Source: Antedon mediterranea (taxonomy: Eukaryota; Echinodermata; Crinoidea; Comatulida; Antedonidae). From it: a stretch of 64,000 nucleotides of DNA. Positions within the stretch are counted from its first letter, which is position 1. Each line of letters opens with the position of its first letter. The notes beneath the pieces are model-generated. The model saw only the letters and a list, made by a program, of their open reading frames with translations. It ran no database searches and had not been told where the DNA came from. The DNA is taken from the NCBI RefSeq assembly GCF_964355755.1, contig NC_092680.1:14919001-14983000 (forward strand), in the 5' to 3' direction. Positions 46,501-55,536 of the stretch are shown here, in pieces. The position numbers and the translations under genes are program-made.

Positions 46501-49500
46501 ACGTTTTATTTCTGTTCTGTTTGACTAAATTGTACCGTAAATCTAATATAAAATAACCCAAAGTTGTTCTTGTCTTTAAGGATATTTTTTGTATAACGAA
46601 GTACCATTTTACTGGTATCAATGGTGGTACGATATTGGGAACACGAATGGTTTGGTTGCTCGTTTAATGTCCCCGTTAATCGAACAAAGTGAAACTAGCA
46701 CCTGTTTAACATTTTGGTATTACAAACAACAAGAGGAAAGTGACTTTTTGAATGTGTATGTGCTGCCATATAATCAGGTTTTATATGGTGATCCTTTGGT
46801 CGATTATTTTGGAGGCTATGGCAGTCGATGGATTTTTCAAAAAATTGATATACCAGCATCAGATCATTTCCAGGTTAGTATATTTTAAGGTCACGTTGAG
46901 CTTTTGATTTGCAAAGACTATGTCATGTTAATTCGTCATAAATTTCCACTAGAACGTAACGCAATGACATAAACGCAACGCAAGCGTGTTAACCAATGGC
47001 AAGCGACAGTTCGAATAATCCATCGCTTGTGATTGGTTAATTCGCTTGCGTTGCCTTACGTCCTTGTGTTTCGTCTCTAGTGGGAACCAAGCATAAGCGA
47101 GCCTCAAATTTAAAATGATTTGGTATCACATGAAGCTATAGATATTACAATGTTTAGTTCATCAACAAATGAGATTATCTCGCTTTTCTCTATTGCATGT
47201 TTTTTTAATTGAATTATGTTAATTGGTCAGATGCTTCTCTTATACTACTGTGAGGTACAAATTTCGCCAGAGTAGGGCAAACATCTGACCAAATACTCCA
47301 CACCCTGACGCAAAGCTATTCCACAGTAGTTAGTTACAAAGAATTACAATCCTGTTGCGGTACTCACTGCTTACTTAGGCGAATCTACCCCTAGCCATCA
47401 GTGCAAGCTCGGTGATACAGAGGTATAGACGTCAGGCTAATGATCTGGAGGTCGAGGGTTGGAGTCCCACCCTATAATTTTTTCAGAAGTATTCTTAATC
47501 ACTTCAGAGTAGGACAAACATCTGACCATATTATTACTTAACACTCTGACGCAAAGCTACTCCACAGTAGTTACAAACAGTTACAATCCTGAAGTAAATT
47601 ACTTTTGCAATGGCAGGCGGAACCATTGTCATGAAAACTTCAGTAAAGTCTTTAGTAAAACTACTAATTGTCAGATATAATATGTAAAGTTTTTATTTTT
47701 ACAGATAATTTTTGAAGTCACAAATGGAGCTTGGCATTACACGAGTAGCTTTATTGATGAAATTAAATACACAAGATCACCTTGTGATGATGGTAAAATC
47801 ACATTTTATTCTACATTTTGAATTACCATGAAGATTATACCACCAGTAACATAACTATAAAGAACAGAACAACAGTAAGATAGTATACGTGTGGCTATTT
47901 CATTCATTTATCTGCTACGAAACATCCGACCAATTACCTAACTTCCTGACGCAAAGATAAAAGATTAATTGCTAACGTGAACACAGACCGGGATAAAGAA
48001 CAATACAGTTATAGGCCTATTAACTAGCCAAAATGTGAGATTGTAATTTAATTCCAAAGATATTTTGGACGAGTGCAGGCCCCAAATTTTACCTTTTTTT
48101 GAAAAAAAAAAATTGTCGATTTAACCTCCACCGACACACATCTTTTGTTTATCTGAGCCTCCCTCCGTAGATAAGACTTAATATTTTACATTTCAGAGGA
48201 TATGAAATGTGACTTTGAAAAAGGTTTTACTGATTGCGAACTTGCAGCAGATCCGTCTAGTAAGTATGGATTCAAGTGGCAGCTTTCAAGAGGAAACACA
48301 GCAACCAAGGATACTGGTCCAAGCGTTGATCACACCTGCAGGGACAACAACGGTATTTAATTTATTAATTGTTTAAAAAAATCCTAATTTTAGATGTATT
48401 GTCCACCAAAACACGGAAAATTAACATAATCATTTGTAGTTCCAATAAAATGAATTATTATTATTATTATTATTATAAAATAAAATGAGCTACATGGTTT
48501 AGCCGAATATGGAATAAAAGAAGTAGTTCTGCGATCAATCGCCTTACAGATCTCTGGGCGCAATGTTCCCGGATATTGATTCAGGCGACACATGCGCAGC
48601 AATTAATGGAAAAAACACTAAATCATACGTTTATGTAAAGACAAAATCATTTAATATTCATGAAAATATATAATATATATATAAAAAAATATAACTAGAT
48701 TTGAACTCGTCACTTTGACAAGTTCGGGTTATCCGCGCAAACGCAACATGCACATACTTTAAACTATATGAACCTCGACAATTATTATGCCATCCTATGA
48801 CATGAAATAAATGTGTTTACAGTGCTGAATTGTACCTATTTTGTAGCATACATCATATTACAGTATTTACAGAATACACTGTATATGTTATATACAGTGT
48901 AGGATAGACGAAATTACGAGACCCATCTTTTAAATCCAATTATTAACACGATAACGTCATCAAATTGACATATTATAACATAACAATTTTAGAAGATAAT
49001 TATCTAATTAATTACATTAATACAAATTTGAAAAATCTTGGGCACGTAAAAGTGAGATGCGCTCTCGTTTAAGCGCAATGAACTTTTACGCAAGAGATGA
49101 AAATATGAATTTTTGAATTTAACTGGCCATATGATGACGTCACAACATCTGATTGGCAAAATAATTACATGAATTCGTATCTAAAATCCAATGGCTTCCA
49201 GAAAACGTTTTAATCATGATTATCACTTTTTATTCTGACGAGCTATAACAGATTGAAATTTACTGTAAAGATGAAAATAGGTGACCCACGTTATTTACAT
49301 TTTTAGACATGATGACGTCATAAAAATTAAAATATTTTTAACTTATGCGAAAGCTAGTTGATTTACATAGACAGCATTAAAATATCTGAGGAAATTGAAT
49401 ACGTATAAGCGAGATGCGCTCTATTTAATGTGATAAGCAATAACGAAAGAGTAAAAAATCCTATATTTTACATTCGTGTGGCAATACAATGACGTCATAA

Positions 49501-52321
49501 CATCCGAGGGGTAAAGATTCTGCATGAATTCATATCTACAATATATCTGCTTACATATAAAATTAAAAAAATTGGGGGTCATGGATGATTCTGAGGAGCT
49601 ATAATAGATTAAAAATAGGCATAATTTTGACAATATGCTGTCACTTTTGCAACTAAAACGCGCGCAAAATGGTCTAAGTCAACGTGTTCGTATGACGTCA
49701 TTTTAATTTGAAATGTTGTCAATCTTTTTTAAAATGACTAGGAAAGGCTATAAGATTATAATTCAAAAGAAAAACACATGATTTTCATGCTCTGTGTGCA
49801 CCTTACGCGTACAATTTTTCGCGCGCGTGGGAATTTTTGACATGCTCAAAATGTCATGATCAGCGTAGAAAGTTGATAAGAAATTAATTTTGCGCATTTT
49901 GAAATTTTAAATGCGCGTGCGCGCGTAACTTTTTGTGGACTATTAAACCTCATCCATTATCTAGTCAGCCACGAGAAAAAAAGTGGGCTGGTTTTCCCAA
50001 GAAAAGGGAACAATCTCTGTTGAAGAAGCCATGACTGTGAAAAGTTATCAGGTTGAAACCTTACCAACCATACTGGTGGCTATGGCCCTGTTCTATTTCC
50101 GTTTACTCTGGATACTTACTTAATGTTAATGGACCTAGGTATAGATTAAATTCACTTAATCATAAAATAGATTGTCTAATTAATAATTATTTGCCAGTAA
50201 TGTGTTTACTTGAATTATATTGAATTAGGTGTTTACATATACATCGATGCTTCTCAACCTCAGCGTCCAGGCGATACGGCAACCGTGGCTACTCACTATT
50301 GGAAACAATATAACAAAGATACCTGTCTTACCTTCTGGTATTATTGCAATAACAGTTTTGCCGATAGTTTGGTTGTTCACAGTCATTCGAAAAATAGGAA
50401 AACTGTTCTATGGAAAATGCCAAGGGTGTTCGAGAGTGACTGGAAGGAAGTTAGAAAACAGTTATCGCCACAGAATGCGTCTTATCAGGTACGGAAGTAC
50501 AATAACATTATTTTTCTACAGTACGGTATATCAAGATAAAAAAACATGCTCTTTCACAGTATTGCTTTAATGTAAGATATATGAATATCAATATGAAGAC
50601 TAAAGTTCGGTTGATACCTATAATTTGTTCTACTTGCCATTTTACTATTTTGGTTGTTTGTTGCACTATTATAGCGTCCATAATTTATCGTCTTTAATTT
50701 TTGGCGTTAATAAGTATATTTAAGGAACATGCATATTGATATATTTGTGACGTCATAAAATCTTATTACTGTATATTAACATTTCGAATTACCTGTTCCT
50801 TTAATGTTAGAAGCATTTTGTATAAGTACTTCACTCGCCTTGTTTATTATTATATGTTCCCATCGTTTCGTACTGAACAGATTGTATTCACGGGAACAGT
50901 CGGGGAAAGTAAACTTGGCGACATTGCTTTAGATGATATATCATTGTCATCGACCCCATGTTTTGAACAATCTTCATTATTACCACCACCACCCGAAGCC
51001 ATCCCGAATACTACATCACTCCCAGTAAAAAGCTATGATTGTGCTGCAGATAAAGGGAAGTGCACAATTACTCAACTGTATTCAGATCAATTTAATTGGT
51101 TGTATTCAGGTAAATTATCTCAGTTTAATAGTGTTTGATTAAGCGACATCAAAACGAACCTAAGGAGTTTTCTACCGTGTTCTTTTCTCATCGTATAGAA
51201 TGCATACATTTGCATTAGACTTTTACTTGTTATTGTTCTACAGAATATGACAGTTCCTACATGTGTAGTTCAAAGAACAGGTACATAGGACAGAAGGCAC
51301 AGTTGAAAACGCCACAATTTGTAAAAGAGAACCGGCAATGTCTTACAATCACTTACAAAACTACTGGTGTTTCTGTTCCAATACTCTCTGTGTTAAGAGT
51401 GGAAAGCAAAAGTAAAATTCAACGTCTTTGGAAATCGGATACAATAGCTGACGAATGGACAACTGCACTTGTTTCAATAGATAAATCTCCAACAAGTTAC
51501 AGTGTAAGTAACTAAATAAAAGGGCCGTAAATAACCATACTGATTTATTCAATTATTAATCCAAAATAATTATCGTACAAACATTTTTCGAACCTTACTT
51601 TAACGTAGATATTAATTGAAGCAATGGTGACAGAAAGTGGAAATGGAACAGTATTCATTCAAACAATAAACATGTCATCGGGAAAGTGTCCAAGTAAGAA
51701 ATCACAATATGGATTTTGTTTCATTGTGACTCCAAAGGCTCGAATGTTAAAATCTTCTGTGCAAACAATCCGCTCAAATACCATGTTGGTGTTTTCTATC
51801 AGTTTATGAAATACGTGATTATGTTCTATACCCTCTACCAATTACTTTTCGTCGGTAGATAACAGAGACATTTAAATAAGTATTATAATCTATAGTGAGC
51901 CTTGGCACATGGTAGACATTGTTAGCATCATGTTGTACGCCTGACAGAAGAACTCGGTACACTAAAAAAAAGTCTAATCCTATCTAATAAAATCCAATTT
52001 ACATTAATGATTATGTAACTTTTATTGATGTATGTAGCAAGCAAGTTGCTATTTATTACATACCGATATCTTTAATGATTTAATGTTTCAATTACACATT
52101 ATGTTGTTTATATTCATTTTTCAGATTTATCATCCAGTCAAGTTGCGCTCATTGTCGTCATTATCTTAGTCTTGGTCGCGTTGGTGGCAATATCATTGGT
52201 TTTGTATCGATACCGAACAGCATTGAGGAGCTTCAATATAAATGTTCGTCATCAGACTTTAAGCGAAGACGTTTCCATTGGAAAGGTCCAAAACGATAAA
52301 TCACCGATTGTGGACCCATAA
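31653..52321 (+). CDS. eight-MAM-domain type I membrane protein (1446 aa, 24 exons)
   Basis: I assembled 24 coding exons totalling 4341 nt with all 23 junctions in frame. The protein has a signal peptide (VLLMICMCSTGVLTRA, then Q), eight MAM domains (about residues 25-176, 177-342, 343-507, 508-676, 677-848, 849-1051, 1052-1217, 1246-1381), a transmembrane helix (about 1387-1408) and a 38-residue tail without an NPxY motif. It is the downstream paralog of the six-MAM gene on the same strand, with the same cassette phases and the same fused exon before the last MAM. MAM2 and MAM3 have no clear partner in the first gene. An upstream in-frame TTG at 31632 is not needed; the ATG at 31653 starts the signal peptide. 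AATAAA at 52978-52983 is a polyadenylation candidate. Confidence 0.85.
34171..35993 (+). CDS. second MAM gene: MAM domain 2
   Basis: Exons are 34171-34311 (FICDFEGTSFCM, GPSADHTLG), 35052-35320 (GHYAYLETSYYGYYDKYAR, CLIFWYHMWGVHIDKLSVY) and 35906-35993 (IIFEANKGNG, GDIAVDDITI, final Cys). The usual D.DW of exon A reads ADFDL. No counterpart is evident in the first gene. Confidence 0.85.
37095..37165. mobile_element. right end of the ACCTCCGCC-type element
   Basis: GAATTTTACAGTAGGCGGAGGT with CTCTCGGAGTGGCTTTCTAG matches the right end of 7484-7995 and keeps the GGCGGAGGT that the other copy has lost. Confidence 0.55.
37468..37598 (+). repeat. (TCAA)n microsatellite
   Basis: More than 25 near-perfect copies of the tetramer TCAA, interrupted around 37550 by an AATTAATTAATC change. 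Confidence 0.95.
37957..39890 (+). CDS. second MAM gene: MAM domain 3
   Basis: Exons are 37957-38094 (FQCDFDHEACYEQ, DDDKDW, VGDHTSS), 38698-38960 (GKYAFLDAQYLRE, FCLKFWYIVSG) and 39797-39890 (ISFQGKGGLEGQGFIAIDDIK, final Cys). The donor after 39890 is GTGACT, which is also the first unit of the minisatellite that follows. No counterpart is evident in the first gene. Confidence 0.8.
38402..38436 (+). repeat. G-rich run with quadruplex potential
   Basis: Four or more runs of at least three Gs, including one run of about 16 Gs, lie in the intron between exons A and B of MAM3. It is the only such tract in this AT-rich window. Confidence 0.7.
39379..39563. mobile_element. MITE family 2, copy 2 (best preserved)
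   Basis: The left end AGCTTGGTTCCCACTAGAAC followed by GTAACGCAAGGACGTAAACG, and the right end CGTTACGTCTTTGTGTTGCG with CTAGTGGGAACCACGCTT, are inverted repeats of roughly 60 bp. It is non-coding and lies in the MAM3 B-C intron. Confidence 0.75.
39953..40792. mobile_element. 840-bp DNA transposon with about 44-bp TIRs and a 7-bp target duplication
   Basis: The left end CAAAGAATATATATCACAAG continues to AATGAGTATTCCGCGATTTT; the right end is its inverted copy. A second inverted pair lies inside (CGGATGTATACATAC on the left, GTATACATCCCAGATACATC on the right). ATAATAG flanks both sides (39946-39952 and 40793-40799), a likely target-site duplication. No transposase frame is present, so it is non-autonomous. 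It has inserted into a unit of the surrounding minisatellite. Confidence 0.85.
40938..41041 (+). mobile_element. LINE 3' end relic with (ATTATCTGA)n tail
   Basis: About 89 bp match 61289-61377 with few differences (TTCACTTTAATATCTTTCTT, ATTCATTCATTATTATCTAA). It ends in four copies of the 9-mer ATTATCTGA, against two at the other locus. Confidence 0.7.
41398..41560 (+). mobile_element. 5'-truncated copy of the tRNA-like SINE
   Basis: It begins inside the tRNA-like part (GTTCGAGTCTCGGTTGGGGT) and continues TTTTTCTCATTCTCACAGAT, TTCCTCATCTTTATCGTTTC, AAATTAATTAATTA, then TTTCAGTATATCACCGGGCG and a TATATA tail. The two copies at 56.5-56.95 kb are the same sequence in reverse. It ends just before MAM4 exon A. 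Confidence 0.75.
41603..43380 (+). CDS. second MAM gene: MAM domain 4
   Basis: Exons are 41603-41746 (FNCTFEGDNFCGL, GPFFDHTHG), 41945-42216 ([45 protein letters not shown]) and 43290-43380 (VVFRSIRGSG, GDIGVDDIVI, final Cys). It is the counterpart of MAM2 in the first gene, the most similar cassette pair I can see. Confidence 0.85.
43673..45677 (+). CDS. second MAM gene: MAM domain 5
   Basis: Exons are 43673-43843 (VSCKFEETHICGYTQ, GIPTIDHT), 45035-45288 (GFFMFADFRES, CLEFWHFIYG, KGSRGAYWQRSAIEI) and 45587-45677 (IVFEAKSG, VTIDDVSMY, final Cys). The counterpart is MAM3 of the first gene. A MITE family 1 copy sits in the A-B intron. Confidence 0.85.
44134..44400. mobile_element. MITE family 1, copy 3 (longest)
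   Basis: Inverted repeats of about 85 bp: the left arm has TATCAAACTTTATGTGACAA, ATGTGATGCGCCCATATTAT and GATGATGTCATGTCACTA; the right arm is the reverse complement with a few changes. The outer ends AAGCTTTGTCTA and TAGACAGGGCTT are also inverted. No coding capacity; it is almost wholly palindromic. Confidence 0.8.
45880..47792 (+). CDS. second MAM gene: MAM domain 6
   Basis: Exons are 45880-46107 (Thr/Pro linker, VDCNFESDDLCGYIQ, DDYDWTL, a Trp-rich insert NIWWYRWWGVG, LSDRTD), 46581-46873 (GYFLYNEVPFYWYQWWYD, CLTFWYYK, YGDPLVDYFGGYGSRW) and 47705-47792 (IIFEVTNGAW, then SFIDEIKY, final Cys). The aromatic inserts in exons A and B are unique in the row. The counterpart is MAM4 of the first gene. 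Confidence 0.85.
46265..46476 (-). mobile_element. 5S rRNA-derived sequence (5S pseudogene or SINE3-type element)
   Basis: Reading the minus strand from about 46476, the sequence follows 5S rRNA: ACACCGGTTCTCGTCAGATC, ACCGAAGTTAA, CAACGTTG, CCCGGTTAGAGCTTGGATGA, GAGATCTGGGAATATCGGGT, GCTGTATAGGCT (end near 46362). Several positions differ from a functional 5S gene (TGGATGAGAGATC in the internal control region, changed 5' end). About 95 bp of unrelated sequence (AGCACTGCTGACTCTCATGA and on) follows, as in 5S-headed SINEs. It lies in the MAM6 A-B intron. Confidence 0.7.
46938..47095. mobile_element. MITE family 2, copy 3
   Basis: Ends TTTCCACTAGAACGTAACGC and GTCTCTAGTGGGAACCAAGC; the interior has AACGCAACGCAAGCGTGTTA and ATCGCTTGTGATTGGTTAAT, also seen at 39379-39563. 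It starts about 65 bp after MAM6 exon B. Confidence 0.7.
47268..47595. repeat. pair of 85-90 bp direct repeats around a tRNA-like segment
   Basis: Blocks 47268-47353 and 47503-47595 share AGAGTAGG, CAAACATCTGACC, CCTGACGCAAAGCTA (CTCTGACG in the second), TCCACAGTAGTTA and ACAATCCTG. A third remnant with ACATCCGACC and CTGACGCAAAG lies at 47925-47965. Between the two is a tRNA-like stretch (47408-47475: GATACAGAGGTATAGACGTC, GGTCGAGGGTTGGAGTCCCA) with A-box and B-box resemblance. It is probably a SINE flanked by copies of its own target or body. Confidence 0.5.
48197..50961 (+). CDS. second MAM gene: MAM domain 7
   Basis: Exons are 48197-48352 (MKCDFEKGFTDCEL, FKWQL, TGPSVDHTC), 50229-50488 ([25 protein letters not shown]) and the first 81 nt of 50881-51109 (IVFTGTVGES, LGDIALDDISL, final Cys). 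The counterpart is MAM5 of the first gene. The 1.9 kb A-B intron holds tandemly arranged, diverged repeats. Confidence 0.85.
49040..49690. repeat. two diverged tandem copies of a ~360-bp segment
   Basis: GAGATGCGCTCT, then ATGACGTCA followed by AACATC, then CATGAATTCRTATCTA and GAGCTATAA occur in the same order at 49050-49260 and again at 49410-49620. TGACGTCA palindromes recur about every 180 bp across 49130-49700. Source element unknown. Confidence 0.5.
50962..51693 (+). CDS. second MAM gene: linker and degenerate MAM domain 8
   Basis: The rest of exon 50881-51109 encodes a Pro/Ser linker (SSLLPPPPEAIPNTTSLP) and a reduced exon A part (YDCAADKGKCTI, FNWLY) with no CxFE and no TGP..DHT. Exon B is 51244-51503 (SSYMCSSKNRYIGQ, QCLTITYKT) and exon C 51609-51693 (ILIEAMVTES, TVFIQTINM, final Cys). 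As in the first gene, the acidic DD of exon C is lost and the cassette-separating intron is absent. Confidence 0.75.
52125..52321 (+). CDS. second MAM gene: transmembrane and cytoplasmic exon
   Basis: The helix VALIVVIILVLVALVAISLV is followed by a basic stop-transfer (YRYRTALR) and a tail ending KSPIVDP. The tail has Ser/Thr residues in acidic context (TLSEDVS) but no NPxY, so any sorting or signalling differs from the first gene's product. Confidence 0.85.
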
Positions 52322-54311
52322 TTAGATACACCGATTGTAAATGGATTATTTTAGTATTTTGCGCCTTGGTGACACTGCCATTGTCCTGTAGTTAGTCTGT
52401 ACCAAGCCAAAGTTTCCTTCCGTGATTAGAAACGAACAGCTCCACTCATAGTTATTGCTAATCGTATGGACAGCCATTTAAACGGTTAAATGCTTTAGTT
52501 ATGCCTAATGATTCACTTTGGTAAATTCAGGAGTGGTATTGTTGTAATGTCCAACCCTTTGTTCTTATGTGACGTTATGGACAGAAAGGGACATTTTTAA
52601 AAATAGAACATTCCAAACCAACTTAGAAGTTGGTGAATAGTGCGCATTCGATACCAACTTATAGGCTTAGTGCGCTTTTTTTTAAAGTAGGTGTGTTTAA
52701 ATGTTTGTTCCATAATATAAAACATATTTAGGCCTACGTTGCCTATTTCGAGTTCCTATGAGCCTCGGAGTCTCTAAAATCATAGACCTACTATTTTGGA
52801 GGTCATAGTTTTAACCAAACTCGAAAATGTATTTTGTATTCTAGAAGATAGGTACGTAAAAATAATGTATTGGTATTAATATTACGTATTATATTATTTT
52901 ATCTTAATATATCATATCAAATAATTTTAGTTAATCAAATTTAAATTTTAATTATTAATCAAAACTTTAAAAAAATGAATAAAATATTTCCTTGCTGAGC
53001 TACCGGAATAGGCCTACATTGTATGTAAGAAAAATAACAAAAGTAAATGAAATAAAATAAAACGATTATATCGTTTTGCATGTATGGTTTGTTTATTATT
53101 TGTAACTCATGCCTATTAACTATTTATCGTCAAATTGATGATAATGATTCGTTTCATTTAAAGATTTATTGTCCCCCTGAAAATAATTTTTTTAAAATTT
53201 TTTTGCCATTTTAATGTTATATAATAGTTATTGACTTCGACCAAGAATTGGATCCGAAAAAAAATGTATTTACATGAAAAAAATGGAATTTAAAGCAAAA
53301 AATGGTCAAATTGGCTGCCAGCCAATAGATTTTTGGTTGAATTTAACCATTTATCATGTTATTTTATAAGTTTAAACATTATTGTTTTCCGGATTTGTTT
53401 TACGGAAGTGATTCACTTTATTAAAGCTACAAAATAACCTATTCAAAGTCTGATTTAATTAATCTTTATTTTTCATGTTTTTGGGAGACAATACATCTTT
53501 AAGACAGATGTAAATTGATAACATTCATACTTTTCTTTAGCATAAACAGGTTTTAATCGCAGTTTACAATTTTAGCGGCTTGTATCTACTTCCGGTTTGG
53601 TGCCTTCTCGTGATAGCTCAAGCAATGTCGTGGTTTATGCTAATGAATAATTATAACTGAACTGAATAACAGAACTGAACTCATACTTCACTCAACAGAG
53701 AAAAATTCCAACTGGAGATCGAATTGTTGTTAAGAGAGGTCGTGTCGTCCACCGCGCTCTCGCGGGAGCATGCCTAAAGCATTGTTGTTATGCTGTGGTT
53801 AAGGGGTTGCACTGCAAAAATAGAAATATACCGCGCTCGCGAGAGTGAAAACAGGGCAGTTGTTTTCTATCATGTGACCCACAATCTTTCAATAAAATTA
53901 GGAATTTATTTAGGTTTATATAATTAAATTATAACCACATCATAGTTACCATTGTTTATAATAGTATGAGAGAGAAAAGAAAACCACTATTATTACAAGA
54001 AAAAGAAACACACAGTTAGAGTGTAAGAATGTTAAATAGTACTTTTTTGTTTTAGTACATGCTGTTTATACATACATTTATTTATGATTAATCGATTGAC
54101 TTGACAAACCAATGTTGTTGTGAAATGCATTAAATGTGAAGGTGTTGTTTACAAAATGCCACCAAAAAAAAATTACACTTTGCTCATTCATCTTGTATCA
54201 TAGTAGTAATTGTATTTATATTTTGCATAGAATAGCATTAATTACAACTGCTAAAGTACAATTTCTAGCTGACAGGTTTCACCAAATAAATGTAAATATC
54301 TATAATTCAAA
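52322..54311 (+). other. 3' UTR of the second MAM gene and spacer
   Basis: AATAAA at 52978-52983 and again near 53049 are polyadenylation candidates. At 53745-53865 two CCGCGCTCTCGCGGGAG-like sequences face each other, perhaps a small inverted-repeat element. No gene is recognised. Confidence 0.4.
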
Positions 54312-55536
54312 TTAGTTTATTCTGAAAACATGTACTACTCCTGTGTCTGTTCTATAGAAATTGTCTTCTAAAGGTTTTTCAACACGCGTCCACCTTCCAT
54401 CTTGTACTAGCTGTTCAAAAGCCTCATTCATCGTCTTTATATTCCCATTCTGATAGCCAAATTGTATTGATTAAGAGGATAACATGACCACCTAAACGTA
54501 AAAAAATTCCAATAAGAATGTATTATTTATCTAATAGATACACATTTCACAGACAGAATAATTTCAAAACCTATCATCAATAGATAATCTTTGTAGATCA
54601 GAGATTTTGCAATACATTCAGTTTATATTAAGCCAACTCAGGCAGCTGCATCGTACGACGAGATTCGTATATATATGGCCTTGTTTGAGGACGATAAAGT
54701 TGCCATTTACCCGTTTACACTACAGAGAACGACTAGAAATAAGATACATATAACCTATATACAGTTCGAAATAAACTTAAAGGTGGAATTTTCGAAACTC
54801 TAAATAAACGGTGCAGCTCTCGGTTGTGGACAGAAGCATTAGCGCCGTTTGACTATAGGCCCGGCCCCAACGGATGAACTTGAGGGGAGATGAAAGTGGC
54901 CCACATATTGCGCAATGCAGTCCAGTTGAGCTTCAAGACATGAGGTATTTCACAATTACTATTTATATTTAATCTTCAAAGATTGATGAATTAATTAGCC
55001 ACTAGCCTTAACGGCTATGTGACTATCTGGCTTCTCCGGGAGACATGTCTCCGAATTGTAATAAATAAAAAATGAATGTTACATATCAGTTTTTAAATTT
55101 CCGGTACATTATTGGTGACCGAGCAATATTAAGTGAGGCTTGTAAACAATCGACGGCGTGAATATTAGTAAACCCAGCAAGTTTTGTCTAAATACAGTAC
55201 ATAGTTAATAATCAATTATCATCCAGACCAATATATCATTTATTAACATTTTTAATCATTGTATCAATTATTGATATTCATAAACATATGTTTAGTATTT
55301 ACCATAACTATATTTCACTTACCAGTTCTCCAAAAAGTCCAGTTCCTAAGCAACAATCAAGTATGGTATCATTTTTGCCGGCGTACCTCTCTAAAAATTG
55401 TAAACTCAATTTAGGTCCTTTAAAATTGACTGTAGTGTTGTCTGCATCGTGTGTCTTTGCCCATTTGTCATAACAATTAGGAATATATTCGCCATCGTCT
55501 TTAGCAACAACATCGCTAATCCGTTCTGTTACCGTT
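54312..55536 (-). pseudogene. METTL27-like methyltransferase, broken or partial
   Basis: Two minus-strand exons resemble METTL27 (WBSCR27) class I SAM methyltransferases. Exon 55323-55536 encodes YDKWAKTHDADN, GPKLSLQFLERY and motif I ILDCCLGTGLFGEL (human ILDVACGTGLVAAEL), with AG and GT borders; its incoming phase requires an upstream exon that I did not identify. Exon 54312-54491 encodes GGHVILLINTIWL, WEYKD, then, in another frame, MNEAFEQLVQDGRWTRVEK and a C-terminus ending VVHVFRIN and stop. The frame change falls near 54425-54438. The central part of the fold (motifs II-III) should lie in the 831-bp gap but is not visible. Either a decayed gene or an assembly error. Confidence 0.6.
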
